Shown here: one piece after another, positions 1 to 7,466 of the stretch
Numbering within the stretch: position 1 is the stretch's first letter
Layout of the letters: each line of letters opens with the position of its first letter
Source of the DNA: Micromonospora purpureochromogenes
Lineage (GTDB): Bacteria > Actinomycetota > Actinomycetes > Mycobacteriales > Micromonosporaceae
NCBI RefSeq assembly: GCF_900091515.1
Contig: NZ_LT607410.1
Coordinates: 1,922,001-1,986,000, forward strand
DNA length: 64,000 nt
Direction: 5' to 3'
Notes under the pieces: generated by a model
The model's database searches: none
Seen by the model: the letters and a program-made list of their open reading frames with translations, nothing else
What the model was told of the DNA's origin: nothing
Position numbers and translations under genes: made by a program

Positions 1-16
1 CCCCGGCGTCGGTCAG

Positions 17-65
17 GCCGCGTCGCACCGACCACTCACCCCCCAGGTGGTCGGTGCGACGCGGC
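17..65. terminator. Long GC-rich inverted repeat near left edge
   Basis: Positions 17-35 are perfectly complementary to 47-65, giving a 19-bp stem with an 11-base C-rich loop. No T-run follows, so it is either a GC-type terminator of a gene left of the window or a structured site. It lies inside the open frame that runs into the gene at 109-681, which argues that this gene starts after the hairpin. Confidence 0.45.
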
Positions 66-108
66 GCCGCACCCCCCCGGTACCGTCGGTCAGTTCGCCG
101 CCCAGCCG

Positions 109-681
109 GTGGCGTTGCTGGTGGACTCCCGCGAGATGCCGGAACCGGTGTCGGGCCACTGGCCGAAGCGTTCCTCCGACGCTGCGGACCACCATCCCCA
201 TGTCGACCTGCGGCCCGACGGCGTGACCGTACGGCTGCCGACGCCCGAGGTGGACTGGCCCAGCGAATGCGACGTCACGCTGGCCCGGCAGATCTCCCAG
301 GCGGCGCGCGAGCTCGACGTGCCCGCCGACCCGGCCGCCCTCCAGCACCTCAACGTCGCCGTCGACGCCCTCGTCATCCCCGAGGTGCTGCCGTTCTGGC
401 GCGCCCTGCTCGGCGACCGGGACAAGGGGCCCGAGGACCTCATCGACCCGCACGGCCACGGGCCCTCGTTGTGGTTCCAGCAGACGGACGCCCGGCGCAC
501 CGGGCGTAACCGGCTGCACGTCGACGTCTCCGTGCCGCACGACCAGGCCGAGGCGCGCATCGCGGCGGCGCTCGCCGCCGGGGGTCGCCTGGTCACCGAC
601 CAGAACGCCCCGACGTGGTGGGCGCTGGCCGACGCCGAGGGCAAGGAAGCGCGCGTGGCCACCTGGCTGGGCCGCGACTGA
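109..681 (+). CDS. Pterin-dehydratase-like / VOC (glyoxalase-like) protein
   Basis: The protein has two parts. Residues about 28-50 (DHHPHVDLRPDGVTVRL) match the core His-containing motif of 4a-hydroxytetrahydrobiopterin dehydratases. Residues about 75-190 form a VOC/glyoxalase-like domain ending WWALADAEGKEARVATW. Such fusions are usually annotated as VOC family proteins of unknown substrate. The segment before DHHPH is poorly conserved and shorter than in stand-alone dehydratases. The frame stays open to the window edge, so the GTG at 109 is only the first usable start; the true N-terminus could lie further left, or the N-terminal half may be decayed. No ribosome binding site is evident before 109. 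Confidence 0.6.
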   Translation: MALLVDSREMPEPVSGHWPKRSSDAADHHPHVDLRPDGVTVRLPTPEVDWPSECDVTLARQISQAARELDVPADPAALQHLNVAVDALVIPEVLPFWRALLGDRDKGPEDLIDPHGHGPSLWFQQTDARRTGRNRLHVDVSVPHDQAEARIAAALAAGGRLVTDQNAPTWWALADAEGKEARVATWLGRD

Positions 682-759
682 ACGTCGGCGAGCCGTCTCG
701 ACGGGGCCCGCCGGCAACTCGGTTGCCGCGCTCACCTCGGTTCGCTGAGGATGGCCGCG

Positions 760-1656
760 ATGAGCGCTCTAAAGATGCACGCCGACGAGATCGAGACCGA
801 CGTCGACCTGGTCCGTCGCCTCCTGGCCGGACAGTTCCCGCACTGGGCCGGGCTGCCGATCCGTCCGGTCCCGTCGTACGGCACCGACCACGACATCTAC
901 CGGCTCGGTGCGCACCTCGTCGTCCGGCTGCCGCGGATCGGCTGGGCCACCAAGCAGGCGGCCCAGGAGGCCGAGTGGCTGCCGAAGCTCGCACCGCACC
1001 TGCCGCTCGCCCTGCCCGTGCCGGTGGCGATGGGGCGTGCCGCCGAGGGCTACCCCTTCGACTGGTCGGTGTGCGAGTGGCTGCCGGGGGAGAACGCGAA
1101 CGGCACGATCGACGACCTGGACCGGGCCGCGGTCGATCTCGCGGCATTCGTGGCCGCGCTGCGCCGGATCGACACCACCGGGGCCTTCCCGCGCCTTCCC
1201 GGCAAGCGGGGCGCAGCGCTCGTGGAGCTCGACGAGGGCGTCCGGCGGGCGGTCGCGCGGCTCGGCGACCGGATCGACGGTGCGGCGACGCTGCGTTCCT
1301 GGCAGGAGTCGCTCGACGCCCCGGCGTGGGACGCCCCGGAGGTCTGGGTGCACGGCGATCTGCTGCCGGGCAACCTGCTCGTCGTCGACGGCCGGCTGTC
1401 CGCGGTCATCGACTTCGGCGGCCTCAACGTCGGTGATCCCGCCTGTGACCTGCAACCGGCGTGGAACGTGTTCGCCGGCGCCAGCCGCGAGCGGTTCCGC
1501 GCCGAACTCGACGTCGACGACGCGTCGTGGCTGCGGGGGCGGGGCTGGGCGCTGTTCCAGGCCGTGGTGGCCCTGCCCTACTACTGGGAGACCAACCCCG
1601 GCATGATCCGCCAGGCCTCGCATGCCTTGACGCAGGTCCTCGCCCACCACTACTGA
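760..1656 (+). CDS. Aminoglycoside phosphotransferase (APH) family protein
   Basis: This is a small-molecule kinase of the APH/choline-kinase fold, about 298 residues and full length for the family. The catalytic loop VHGDLLPGN lies near residues 197-205 and the metal-binding DFGG near 218-221. The N-lobe contains a VVRLPR strand typical of the family's nucleotide-binding lysine region. Start: ATG 760 has GAGG nine bases upstream; ATG 751 and ATG 775 (MHADEI) are alternatives in frame. The substrate is not predictable; most such chromosomal genes in soil actinomycetes are not proven resistance genes. It stands alone between two unrelated genes. Confidence 0.75.
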   Translation: MSALKMHADEIETDVDLVRRLLAGQFPHWAGLPIRPVPSYGTDHDIYRLGAHLVVRLPRIGWATKQAAQEAEWLPKLAPHLPLALPVPVAMGRAAEGYPFDWSVCEWLPGENANGTIDDLDRAAVDLAAFVAALRRIDTTGAFPRLPGKRGAALVELDEGVRRAVARLGDRIDGAATLRSWQESLDAPAWDAPEVWVHGDLLPGNLLVVDGRLSAVIDFGGLNVGDPACDLQPAWNVFAGASRERFRAELDVDDASWLRGRGWALFQAVVALPYYWETNPGMIRQASHALTQVLAHHY

Positions 1657-1776
1657 GAGGGATCCCGGCCTCGGTGGCCTGACGCCTGATCCGCTGCGAC
1701 GGGCCGTCCTTCCGTCTGGCCGGGAGGGCGGCCCCTCGCGTGAGCGGTCCGGACGGTACGGATGGCCTCGGGCTTG

Positions 1777-1782
1777 TATCGT
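1777..1782 (+). promoter_or_regulatory. Candidate -10 box (TATCGT), leaderless
   Basis: TATCGT lies seven bases before the GTG at 1790, the spacing expected for a leaderless mRNA. It overlaps the alternative GTG at 1781, which argues against that start. No clear -35 was seen. Confidence 0.4.
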
Positions 1783-1789
1783 GCCGCCC

Positions 1790-2482
1790 GTGGCGCGCTC
1801 CGACTGGTCAGATGTCCGCGAACGGCTCGCCCGGCTGTCCTCCGCGCCCGGCGCGGTTGAGGTCTTCGGTTCTTCGAGCCATCGGTGGGAGCTTGAGCCG
1901 CCGCTGAGCGCGGAGGAGCTGGCCGAGGTGGAGACACAGCTCCAGGTGGAGCTGCCGGGTGAGTACCGGTCGTTCCTGTTGGCGGCGGGGCGGGGCGGTG
2001 CAGGGCCGACCTACGGGCTCTTTCCCCTGCGTCGGCTGGACGGGCGGTGGCGGTGGGAGGGCGACGGCGCCGATCTCACCGACCTGGACGCGCTCGCGCA
2101 GCCCTTTCCGCACGTCGAGGCGTTCAACCCGGCCGACGGTCTACCCGATCCGCCCGACGAGGCGGACTACGACTCGGAGGAGCAGTTCAACGCGGCTGAG
2201 GACGCGTACTGGGAGCAGCACGACAGCATCGTCTTCAAGCCCGAGCACTCGATCGGTCTGCTGTACCTGTGTCACCTCGGCTGCGCGCTGCGGGAGGCCC
2301 TTGTCGTCAGCGGCCCGGCACGGGGCCGGATGTGGGCCGACGACACCGCCGAGGACGGTGGTTTCCGGCCGCTGTGCGACGACGACGGCACGCCGCTCGG
2401 GTTCGCCCGGTGGTACCGGCGCTGGTTGGACGCGGCAGAGACGAATGCTTCCTCTTCTTCGGACCATGGCTCAGGTCTCTGA
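1790..2482 (+). CDS. SMI1/KNR4 (SUKH) family protein
   Basis: A 230-residue soluble protein with the SUKH signature in its first third: WELEPPLSAEELAEVETQL followed by LPGEYRSFLLAAGRGG and GLFPL. Bacterial SUKH proteins are often immunity proteins for polymorphic toxins or stand-alone regulatory proteins. No toxin gene lies beside this one, so an immunity role is not supported here. The C-terminal part (HSIGLLYLCHLGCALREALVVSG and a final WYRRWLD) is typical of actinobacterial members. GTG 1790 is preferred because a -10-like hexamer lies seven bases upstream. The gene converges on the oxidoreductase at 2530. Confidence 0.7.
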   Translation: MARSDWSDVRERLARLSSAPGAVEVFGSSSHRWELEPPLSAEELAEVETQLQVELPGEYRSFLLAAGRGGAGPTYGLFPLRRLDGRWRWEGDGADLTDLDALAQPFPHVEAFNPADGLPDPPDEADYDSEEQFNAAEDAYWEQHDSIVFKPEHSIGLLYLCHLGCALREALVVSGPARGRMWADDTAEDGGFRPLCDDDGTPLGFARWYRRWLDAAETNASSSSDHGSGL

Positions 2483-2529
2483 GACGGCTCAGCTTGCGGG
2501 TGCTGTCGCGACGAGCGGCGCCCGCCCCG

Positions 2530-3717
2530 TCACGAAGTGGCCGCGAGGATCTCCGTTGGGATCGCGGCGATGCGGCGGCGGCGGGTCGGAAGCAGCAGCG
2601 TCGGGTGGGCGACGCCCCAGGCCGCGCCCTTGCAGATGACCTCCTTGTAGCGGGCTGCCAGCTTCCCCTTGATGAGGGACGGCTTGGCCTGGTCGTCGGC
2701 GGTCACGAACTGGATGATGCCGTCGCGGCGGCCGAGGCTGATGCACTGGTTGAAGTAACGAATCGGGGTATGGGGGATCTTCCGACCGGTCAGGCGGGCA
2801 GCGATGGCGTCGGCGGCCTGCCAGGCCATCGGGGTCCCCGAGGCGCAGGACATCCGCAGCGGCTTGCCGCCGGGCCCTTCGGCGAGTCCGGCGTCGCCGA
2901 CGGCGTACACGTCGGGGTGCGAGACCGAGCGCATCGTGGCGTCGACGACGATCTGTCCGGTCTCGGCGACCTCCAGGGTGGTGGCGGCGGCAATGGGGTG
3001 GACGGCGAAACCCGCCGTCCACACGGTCACCTGGGCCGGGATCACCCGTGCGTCGCCGGTGACCGCGCCGGTCGCCTCGACCCGTGCGATGTCGGCGTGC
3101 TCGTGGACGGCGACGCCGAGCCGGTCGAAGACTCCGCGCAGGTGCCGCTGGGCCGTGTCGTTGAGCCAGTCGCCGAGGCCGCCGCGGGCGGCGATCGCGA
3201 CGTCGAGGTCCGGCCGGGCCTCGGCGATCTCGGTGGCCGCTTCGATGCCGGTGAGGCCTCCGCCGACGACCAGCACGGTGCCGCCGGCGGCGAGGTCGTT
3301 CAGGCGCTCGCGCAGCCGCAGCGCGGACTGCTTGCCCGCGACGTCGTAGGCGTGCTCGGCGACGCCGGGGACGCCGTGGTCGGCGGCCGCGCTGCCGAGG
3401 GCGTAGACGAGGGTGTCGTAGGCGATCTCGCCGGCACCGTGCTCGTCGACGAGCGCGACGGTCTTGCGGTCGGCGTCGACGGCGGTGACCCGTGCCAGTC
3501 GTACCTTCACGCCCGTGCCCGCGTAGATGTCGCTCAGCTTGCGGTGCTTGAGGTCCTGTCCGGTCGCGAGCTGGTGCATGCGGACCCGCTCGACGAAATC
3601 GGGGTCGGCGTTGACGACGGTGATCTCGGTGTCGTCGTGGTGCAGCCGCCTGGCGAGGCGCCCGGCCGCGATGGCTCCGGCGTATCCGGCCCCGAGGACG
3701 ACGATGCGGTGCTTCAT
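2530..3717 (-). CDS. FAD-dependent NAD(P)H oxidoreductase (NDH-2-like)
   Basis: A 395-residue two-dinucleotide-binding-domain flavoprotein. The FAD motif GAGYAG is at residues 9-14, the NAD(P)H motif GGGLTG near 153-158, and the second FAD motif VYAVGDAG near 270. This is the layout of type II NADH dehydrogenases and related pyridine nucleotide-disulfide oxidoreductases; there is no CxxC redox pair. The ATG at 3717 has AGGAG upstream on the minus strand. It lies 81 bp downstream of, and in the same direction as, an ECF41 sigma factor. ECF41 factors are typically adjacent to an oxidoreductase, decarboxylase or epimerase gene that they control, so this is the likely target. Confidence 0.8.
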   Translation of the reverse strand: MKHRIVVLGAGYAGAIAAGRLARRLHHDDTEITVVNADPDFVERVRMHQLATGQDLKHRKLSDIYAGTGVKVRLARVTAVDADRKTVALVDEHGAGEIAYDTLVYALGSAAADHGVPGVAEHAYDVAGKQSALRLRERLNDLAAGGTVLVVGGGLTGIEAATEIAEARPDLDVAIAARGGLGDWLNDTAQRHLRGVFDRLGVAVHEHADIARVEATGAVTGDARVIPAQVTVWTAGFAVHPIAAATTLEVAETGQIVVDATMRSVSHPDVYAVGDAGLAEGPGGKPLRMSCASGTPMAWQAADAIAARLTGRKIPHTPIRYFNQCISLGRRDGIIQFVTADDQAKPSLIKGKLAARYKEVICKGAAWGVAHPTLLLPTRRRRIAAIPTEILAATS

Positions 3718-3798
3718 GGCCTCACTCCTGTCTCGATGTGCTCGCTTCCTGAACCGGGCAGCGACGCGATTCCTGACAGGAGCCGTCCGTGTCGTGGG

Positions 3799-4743
3799 TC
3801 ACAAGGCTTCGAGGAACGGTTCCCCGTGCTCGGATACGGCCCATTGGCGCGTGGCGCGTTCGAGCTTGTCGGGGTTGACCTGGGTGCGAACGGCCGCGAC
3901 GCCCTGGGAGGTCACCTCCAAGGACATGACACCGACGACCCGGTCACCGACCACGACCACCACCGCAGGCGCGCCGTTGACGACGTCGACGTAGAGGGCG
4001 GGACTGCCGCCTACCATGTCCCACTTGGCCTGGGTGGGCTTGAACAGGCCGCGCAGGAACCTCGCCACCGCCAGTGCGCCGACGATCGGCGTGGCACGGG
4101 CCGGGATCCTGCCGCCGCCGTCGCCGGCGCTCATCGCGTCGTCGGTGAGCAGCTTGACCAGCCGCTCGGTCTCGCCGCTGACGGCCGCAGCGAGGAACTC
4201 CTCGACGACCTTGCGCGCAGCGGCCCCGTCGACCTCCGCGCGGGCCCGATCGCCGGCGACGTGCTGCTTGGCCCGCCGGTAGATCTGCTGGCAGTTCGAC
4301 TCGGTGATCTCGAGGATTTCGGCGATCTCCCCATGTGAATAGCCGAAGGCCTCGCGCAGCACGTACACGACGCGTTCCCTGGCCGAGAGCCGCTCCATGA
4401 GAGTGAGCACCGCCATCGAGACCGATTCGCGCTGCTCGGCGGTGTGGGCCGGGCCGAGCATCCGGTCCCCGGCGAGCACCGGCTCCGGCAACCACATGCC
4501 CACATAGCTCTCACGCCTGGCCCGCGCGGAGGTGAGCTGGTTGAGGCACAGGTTGGTGAGCACCTTCGTCAACCACGCCTCGGGCGTCTCGACGCGCTCC
4601 CGGTCGGCGGCCTGCCAGCGCAGGAACGTGTCCTGGACCGCGTCCTCGGCGTCGCTCGTCGAGCCCAGCAGGCGATAGGCGATCGCCTCCAGGCGGGCCC
4701 TGGAGTCCTCGAACAGATCGACCTCGTGCGGACTGAGCGGCAT
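3799..4743 (-). CDS. sigJ: ECF41-family RNA polymerase sigma factor (SigJ-like)
   Basis: A 314-residue extracytoplasmic-function sigma factor. Region 2 covers about residues 8-75 (DAEDAVQDTFLRW) and region 4 about 108-160 (RERVVYVLREAFGYSHGEIAEIL). A SnoaL-like C-terminal domain follows from about 175. All three ECF41 landmarks are present: the linker motif WLPEP near 85, DGGGR near 207 and NPDKL near 289. In this family the C-terminal extension, not a separate anti-sigma factor, controls activity. A GACTAT hexamer six bases before the ATG could give a leaderless mRNA. The FAD oxidoreductase downstream is the expected regulon member. Confidence 0.88.
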   Translation of the reverse strand: MPLSPHEVDLFEDSRARLEAIAYRLLGSTSDAEDAVQDTFLRWQAADRERVETPEAWLTKVLTNLCLNQLTSARARRESYVGMWLPEPVLAGDRMLGPAHTAEQRESVSMAVLTLMERLSARERVVYVLREAFGYSHGEIAEILEITESNCQQIYRRAKQHVAGDRARAEVDGAAARKVVEEFLAAAVSGETERLVKLLTDDAMSAGDGGGRIPARATPIVGALAVARFLRGLFKPTQAKWDMVGGSPALYVDVVNGAPAVVVVVGDRVVGVMSLEVTSQGVAAVRTQVNPDKLERATRQWAVSEHGEPFLEAL

Positions 4744-4856
4744 GGCTCAATAGTCAACCACGCGCGGCGCGCGCCGCGGCCGACGGCAGCCGGACCCACT
4801 TCCTGACCGGGGTCAATCCTGGCCTGACCGTCTTCCCGGCCAAGTACCGCTGTCCG

Positions 4857-4985
4857 CCGGTTGGTGTCCACGTGCCGGGCGCGAGAAAGTGCTGGCCCGG
4901 CGCTGGCAGTCGTCTCGGTCGCACCAGCGCGGGCAGGCGGTGGGGTCGGCAAGGGTGCCGGTAGGAAAGACATGCACGTAGCCGC
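4857..4985 (-). pseudogene. Truncated, frameshifted copy of the gene at 6048-6569
   Basis: About 129 bp closely match 6249-6379, the middle of the hypothetical gene at 6048-6569. On the minus strand one frame gives GYVHVFPTGTLADPTACPRWCDRDDCQRR-like sequence (shown in two parts in the intact gene: GYVHVFPTGTLAD and CPRWCDRDDCQRR). The downstream RARHVDTNR continues only in a different frame because of small indels. Both ends of the gene are missing. This is a relic of a segmental duplication or of recombination at the island border. Confidence 0.8.
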
Positions 4986-5072
4986 GTTGCCGTCGACCAG
5001 CACCTTGGCGTACCGGTGACGACGGGCGGAGCAGATGGCACCGCCTCGGGTGTGCGACCGAACCGTCTGCGA

Positions 5073-5078
5073 TACCGT
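5073..5078 (+). promoter_or_regulatory. Candidate -10 box (TACCGT), leaderless
   Basis: TACCGT lies eight bases before the GTG at 5087 and no ribosome binding site is present, consistent with leaderless transcription of the acetyltransferase. No -35 is evident. Confidence 0.4.
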
Positions 5079-5086
5079 CGGACGCT

Positions 5087-5656
5087 GTGACCGCGCCTGA
5101 GATCACCGTCGCCACCCCGGAAGACCGTGGACGCGTCATCGCCTCGCTGGTCGCCGCATTCACCAAGGACCCCGTCCTCCGGTACCTGTTTCCCGACGAG
5201 GCGACCTACTCGCAGTACGCCGCCGCCTTCTTCGGGCGCCTCTTCGACAAGCGGGTCCGCAAGGAAACGATCTGGACGATCGAGCGCGGCGCGTCGGTCG
5301 CAATCTGGGAGCCCCCCGCGATGCAGAGCGAGTGGCCGGACGACGACCTCGTCGCCCAACTGCCCGCCGCCGCGCTGGCCCGCGTCCACGCCTACGACGA
5401 GGCCGTGCACGCGGCACTGCCGGCCGCTCCCTACTGGTACCTCGGTGTCCTGGGTACCCACCCGCAGAACGCCGGCCGCCGGTGGGGCCACGCCGTCATG
5501 AGAGCCGGACTGCTCCGCGCCGCCGCAGACGAACTGCCGGCGATCCTGGAGACCAGCAACCCCGACAACGTCGAGGTGTACGGCCGCGCCGGCTGGGAGG
5601 TGGTCCGCGCCTTCACGGAGCCGCTGCCCACCTGGATCATGCGGCATCCGGTGTAG
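5087..5656 (+). CDS. GNAT family N-acetyltransferase
   Basis: A 189-residue GNAT-fold protein. The N-terminal ITVATPEDRGRVIASLVAAF matches the first strand and helix of the family. PYWYLGVLGTHPQNAGRRWG carries the acetyl-CoA pyrophosphate-loop region (degenerate Q/R-x-x-G-x-G/A), and ETSNPDNVEVYGRAGWEVV is the usual C-terminal motif. Close relatives are commonly annotated as GNAT enzymes of unknown substrate. The GTG start has no Shine-Dalgarno but follows a -10-like hexamer. It is the first intact gene of the accessory island. Confidence 0.75.
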   Translation: MTAPEITVATPEDRGRVIASLVAAFTKDPVLRYLFPDEATYSQYAAAFFGRLFDKRVRKETIWTIERGASVAIWEPPAMQSEWPDDDLVAQLPAAALARVHAYDEAVHAALPAAPYWYLGVLGTHPQNAGRRWGHAVMRAGLLRAAADELPAILETSNPDNVEVYGRAGWEVVRAFTEPLPTWIMRHPV

Positions 5657-5710
5657 GTGTCAACCCGCCGGCTTGTCGCCCCCCGGCGGGTGGCGGAGGA
5701 AGGAGCAGGC

Positions 5711-5989
5711 ATGTCAACCGAACCGGAGCCCGGCCTCGCGCCCGAGCACACGAGACCCCGTTACGCCGAGGATCCGATCGTGATGACGGTCGACGGGCAG
5801 AACTTTCGCATCCGTCAGCGTGCTGAGACGCCCGGCGGGTACGACTTCGACTGGCTCAGCGGGCCGCACGGCTACGGCTTCGGGATCACCAGAGCTGACG
5901 GCTGCGCAATGGCCCTGCCTGAGATGGAGGAGGCCATCCGGAACTTCCTCGCTGAGATCGACCCCACCACCGGATACCTGAAGGAGTAG
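5711..5989 (+). CDS. Small hypothetical protein
   Basis: A 92-residue acidic protein that I do not recognise. The centre reads IVMTVDGQNFRIRQRAETPG and GPHGYGFGITRADG, and the C-terminus is a helical stretch (PEMEEAIRNFLAEID). This looks like a small beta-rich domain with a C-terminal helix, as in many short conserved actinomycete proteins. A strong purine-rich Shine-Dalgarno at 5695-5705 lies five bases before ATG 5711, so the gene is probably translated. It follows the GNAT gene by 54 bp and may be co-transcribed with it. A hairpin terminator follows. Confidence 0.65.
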   Translation: MSTEPEPGLAPEHTRPRYAEDPIVMTVDGQNFRIRQRAETPGGYDFDWLSGPHGYGFGITRADGCAMALPEMEEAIRNFLAEIDPTTGYLKE

Positions 5990-6002
5990 TTGATGTACAG
6001 GC

Positions 6003-6037
6003 AACGGGCCGCCCACGAGCAAGGTAGGCGGCCCGTT
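6003..6037. terminator. Bidirectional hairpin terminator
   Basis: An 11-bp perfect stem (6003-6013 with 6027-6037) and 13-base loop lie between convergent genes ending at 5989 and 6048. A T-rich stretch follows on the plus strand. Confidence 0.65.
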
Positions 6038-6047
6038 CTGTTGTGGA

Positions 6048-6569
6048 CTACACCCAACACCCGCCGTTGGGGCCTGCCTTGGCCATGCCGAGCAGGTGGG
6101 CCAGCCGGTACCGCAGTACGCGCGCCTGCCCGATCGACAGGACGAGGCTGGCCGCGGCGCTGCCTTCCACGCTGGTCAGGTTCACCATCGGCTCGGCGGC
6201 CGGGTGCAGAGCCTGGACGAGGGCCACGCCACCGATGAAGGCCTCCGGCCGGTTGGTGTCCACGTGCCGGGCGCGGGAGCGGTGCTGGCCCCGACGCTGG
6301 CAGTCGTCTCGGTCGCACCAGCGGGGGCAGGCGGTGCGGTCGGCAAGGGTGCCGGTAGGAAAGACGTGCACGTAGCCGCAGAGCCGGTCGACTCCGGGTG
6401 CCATGCCGACCGGGTGGGCGTGCAGCCCGGTCCTAGCGCTCGCGGCCGTCGCGTGGATCGTGTGCGCTGTGCAGGTGTAAGCGCAGGCGTCGAGGGAGTC
6501 GGCTGTGTACAGCTCGATACGGACTGTCGCTGGTTCTCCGCAGGCGGGCAGGGTGGGTAGGGTGCTCAT
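6048..6569 (-). CDS. Hypothetical protein with Cys/His-rich modules
   Basis: A 173-residue protein of unknown function. It contains two possible metal-binding modules: CAYTCTAH near residues 27-34 and CPRWCDRDDCQRR near 85-97. The C-terminal region (SIGQARVLRYRLAHLLGMAK) is helical. The style resembles DUF6907-type proteins common on actinomycete plasmids and integrative elements, but this assignment is not certain. ATG 6569 has GGAGG seven bases upstream; the longer frame upstream lacks such a signal. A frameshifted fragment of the same gene lies at 4857-4985. Its position inside the island ending at tRNA-Arg suggests it arrived with the element. Confidence 0.65.
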   Translation of the reverse strand: MSTLPTLPACGEPATVRIELYTADSLDACAYTCTAHTIHATAASARTGLHAHPVGMAPGVDRLCGYVHVFPTGTLADRTACPRWCDRDDCQRRGQHRSRARHVDTNRPEAFIGGVALVQALHPAAEPMVNLTSVEGSAAASLVLSIGQARVLRYRLAHLLGMAKAGPNGGCWV

Positions 6570-6630
6570 GGGTCGCCTCCCTGGGGCGATCAAGGCCCTC
6601 GGTCAGCGGCGCAATCGCTTGCCGAGGGCC

Positions 6631-6737
6631 GCCTGATTGGTGGCCAAATCAGCAAACCGCAGTTGGCCTACGTACGCAAGAGGTCACGCCTAGCTACTAG
6701 GCCAAATAATGATCGCGATTATGACGCCCCATTTGGC
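6631..6737. promoter_or_regulatory. Candidate operator region with repeated GCCAAAT
   Basis: GCCAAAT occurs at 6643-6649 and 6701-6707, and its reverse complement at 6731-6737. The first copy is within an imperfect palindrome (CTGATTGG-tgg-CCAAATCAG). The sites lie between divergent genes and flank the ATG of the HTH gene at 6709. This stretch is markedly more AT-rich than its surroundings. Autoregulation by the HTH protein is an inference. Confidence 0.4.
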
Positions 6738-6999
6738 GGGTGAGATCATCTGCCATGTGGCCAACCGACTAGCGGACGCTGTGCGCGCGTTTCACATGGC
6801 GCAGGCGACCGCCGCTGCCTCCGCACAGCGTGCAGCGGAAGATCGGGAGAAGGTCACCGAGGCGCGGGATCAGCTCGCCGCTGCCATTGTGGAGGCTGGC
6901 CGCGACGGCATGCGCCAGATCGACATCGTGCGGGTTACCGGCTACACGCGCGAGCGGGTGCGCCAGATCCTCCGCGCCCACGGCATCACCCCGGACTAA
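6709..6999 (+). CDS. Small helix-turn-helix protein
   Basis: A 96-residue protein. Residues about 20-60 form a long alanine-rich helix (AQATAAASAQRAAEDREKV), probably for dimerisation. Residues 66-94 (GMRQIDIVRVTGYTRERVRQ then ILRAHGI) read as a helix-turn-helix of the type used by small regulators on actinomycete mobile elements. The ATG at 6709 has no clear Shine-Dalgarno, and an in-frame ATG at 6721 is possible. The flanking GCCAAAT sites are candidate operators. The target and role are unknown; it may be a remnant of the element's control circuit. Confidence 0.6.
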   Translation: MIAIMTPHLAGEIICHVANRLADAVRAFHMAQATAAASAQRAAEDREKVTEARDQLAAAIVEAGRDGMRQIDIVRVTGYTRERVRQILRAHGITPD

Positions 7000-7073
7000 C
7001 CCCGCGCAGGGGCCGGGGTGGGGCCAGCCGGTGTCAAAGGTCAACGCCAATCAGCGTTTCCGCTGGTGAAGCA

Positions 7074-7095
7074 TGGTGCGTCCGGCAGGATTCGA
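7074..7095. mobile_element. att scar: imperfect copy of tRNA-Arg 3' end
   Basis: These 22 bp match 7548-7569, the CCA end and T-arm of tRNA-Arg(TCT), at 21 of 22 positions (T at 7081 versus C at 7555), in the same orientation. Integrative elements that use tRNA genes leave such direct repeats at their ends. The copy abuts exactly the SDR fragment that starts at 7097. Together with the integrase remnant, it marks a collapsed integration locus. Confidence 0.75.
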
Positions 7096-7096
7096 T

Positions 7097-7201
7097 GCTG
7101 GCGAAGAACAGGAAGGCGGGGGCGATTTCCTCGGGCTGCGCGGGCCGGCCCAGGGGTACGCCGTCGGTCTGGTCACCGTAGCCGGCCATCTGCTCAGGAG
7201 T
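7097..7201 (-). pseudogene. Fragment of a short-chain dehydrogenase/reductase gene
   Basis: The minus strand encodes 35 codons, TPEQMAGYGDQTDGVPLGRP then AQPEEIAPAFLFFAS. This is the late part of an SDR protein just before the usual C-terminal tail. There is no start, cofactor-binding Gly motif or YxxxK catalytic pair. The C-terminal side is replaced by the att scar and the N-terminal side by integrase sequence, so both ends were lost in recombination. Confidence 0.75.
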
Positions 7202-7466
7202 ACGGCTGGAGGCGTTCAGCGGCGCAGTGGTCCGTCGACCGGACCTGGGACAAGATGCGGGCTGCGGCTGGCCTGGACCGGCTGCGGCTGCATGATCTGG
7301 GGCACTCCTGCGCCACGTTCCTGCTCGTGTCCGGTGCGTCGCCTCGGACGGTGATGAAGGTGCTGGTCACAGCCAGATCGGCCTGACCATGAACACCTAC
7401 GCCCACGTCCTGCCGAAGATCGAGCGGGCGGCCGTGGACGAGGCCGCGAAGCAGCTCCTCGGCTGA
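7201..7466 (+). pseudogene. Tyrosine recombinase (integrase) remnant
   Basis: Only the C-terminal part of a phage/AICE-type tyrosine recombinase remains. It reads WSVDRTWDKMRAAAGLDRLR, then LHDLGHSCATFL, SGASPRTVMKVL and, in another frame, GHSQIGLTMNTYAHVLP up to the stop at 7464-7466. One G is missing in the ctg-gtcac stretch near 7366-7371, shifting the frame before the nucleophile Tyr. The conserved HxLRH motif reads HDLGH, so a catalytic Arg is also lost. The gene is inactive. It points toward the 3' end of tRNA-Arg, the normal position of an integrase beside its attachment site. Confidence 0.85.

Larger units (their letters stand above)
4744..5086. other. Gene-poor junction at left border of accessory island
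   Basis: These 343 bp separate divergent sigma-factor and acetyltransferase genes. They hold the decayed gene fragment at 4857-4985 and a -10-like hexamer at 5073. I see no intact gene. Confidence 0.6.

Noticed and set aside
760..1656. Aminoglycoside resistance gene
   Set aside because: APH-fold proteins are numerous in soil actinomycetes and nothing in the sequence shows drug specificity.
1790..2482. Toxin-immunity locus based on the SUKH protein
   Set aside because: No toxin, secretion gene or further immunity gene is adjacent; SUKH proteins also occur alone.
3718..3798. ECF41-type promoter before the FAD oxidoreductase
   Set aside because: Only a partial TGTCA(GG) element was found, without a CGTC at the expected spacing.
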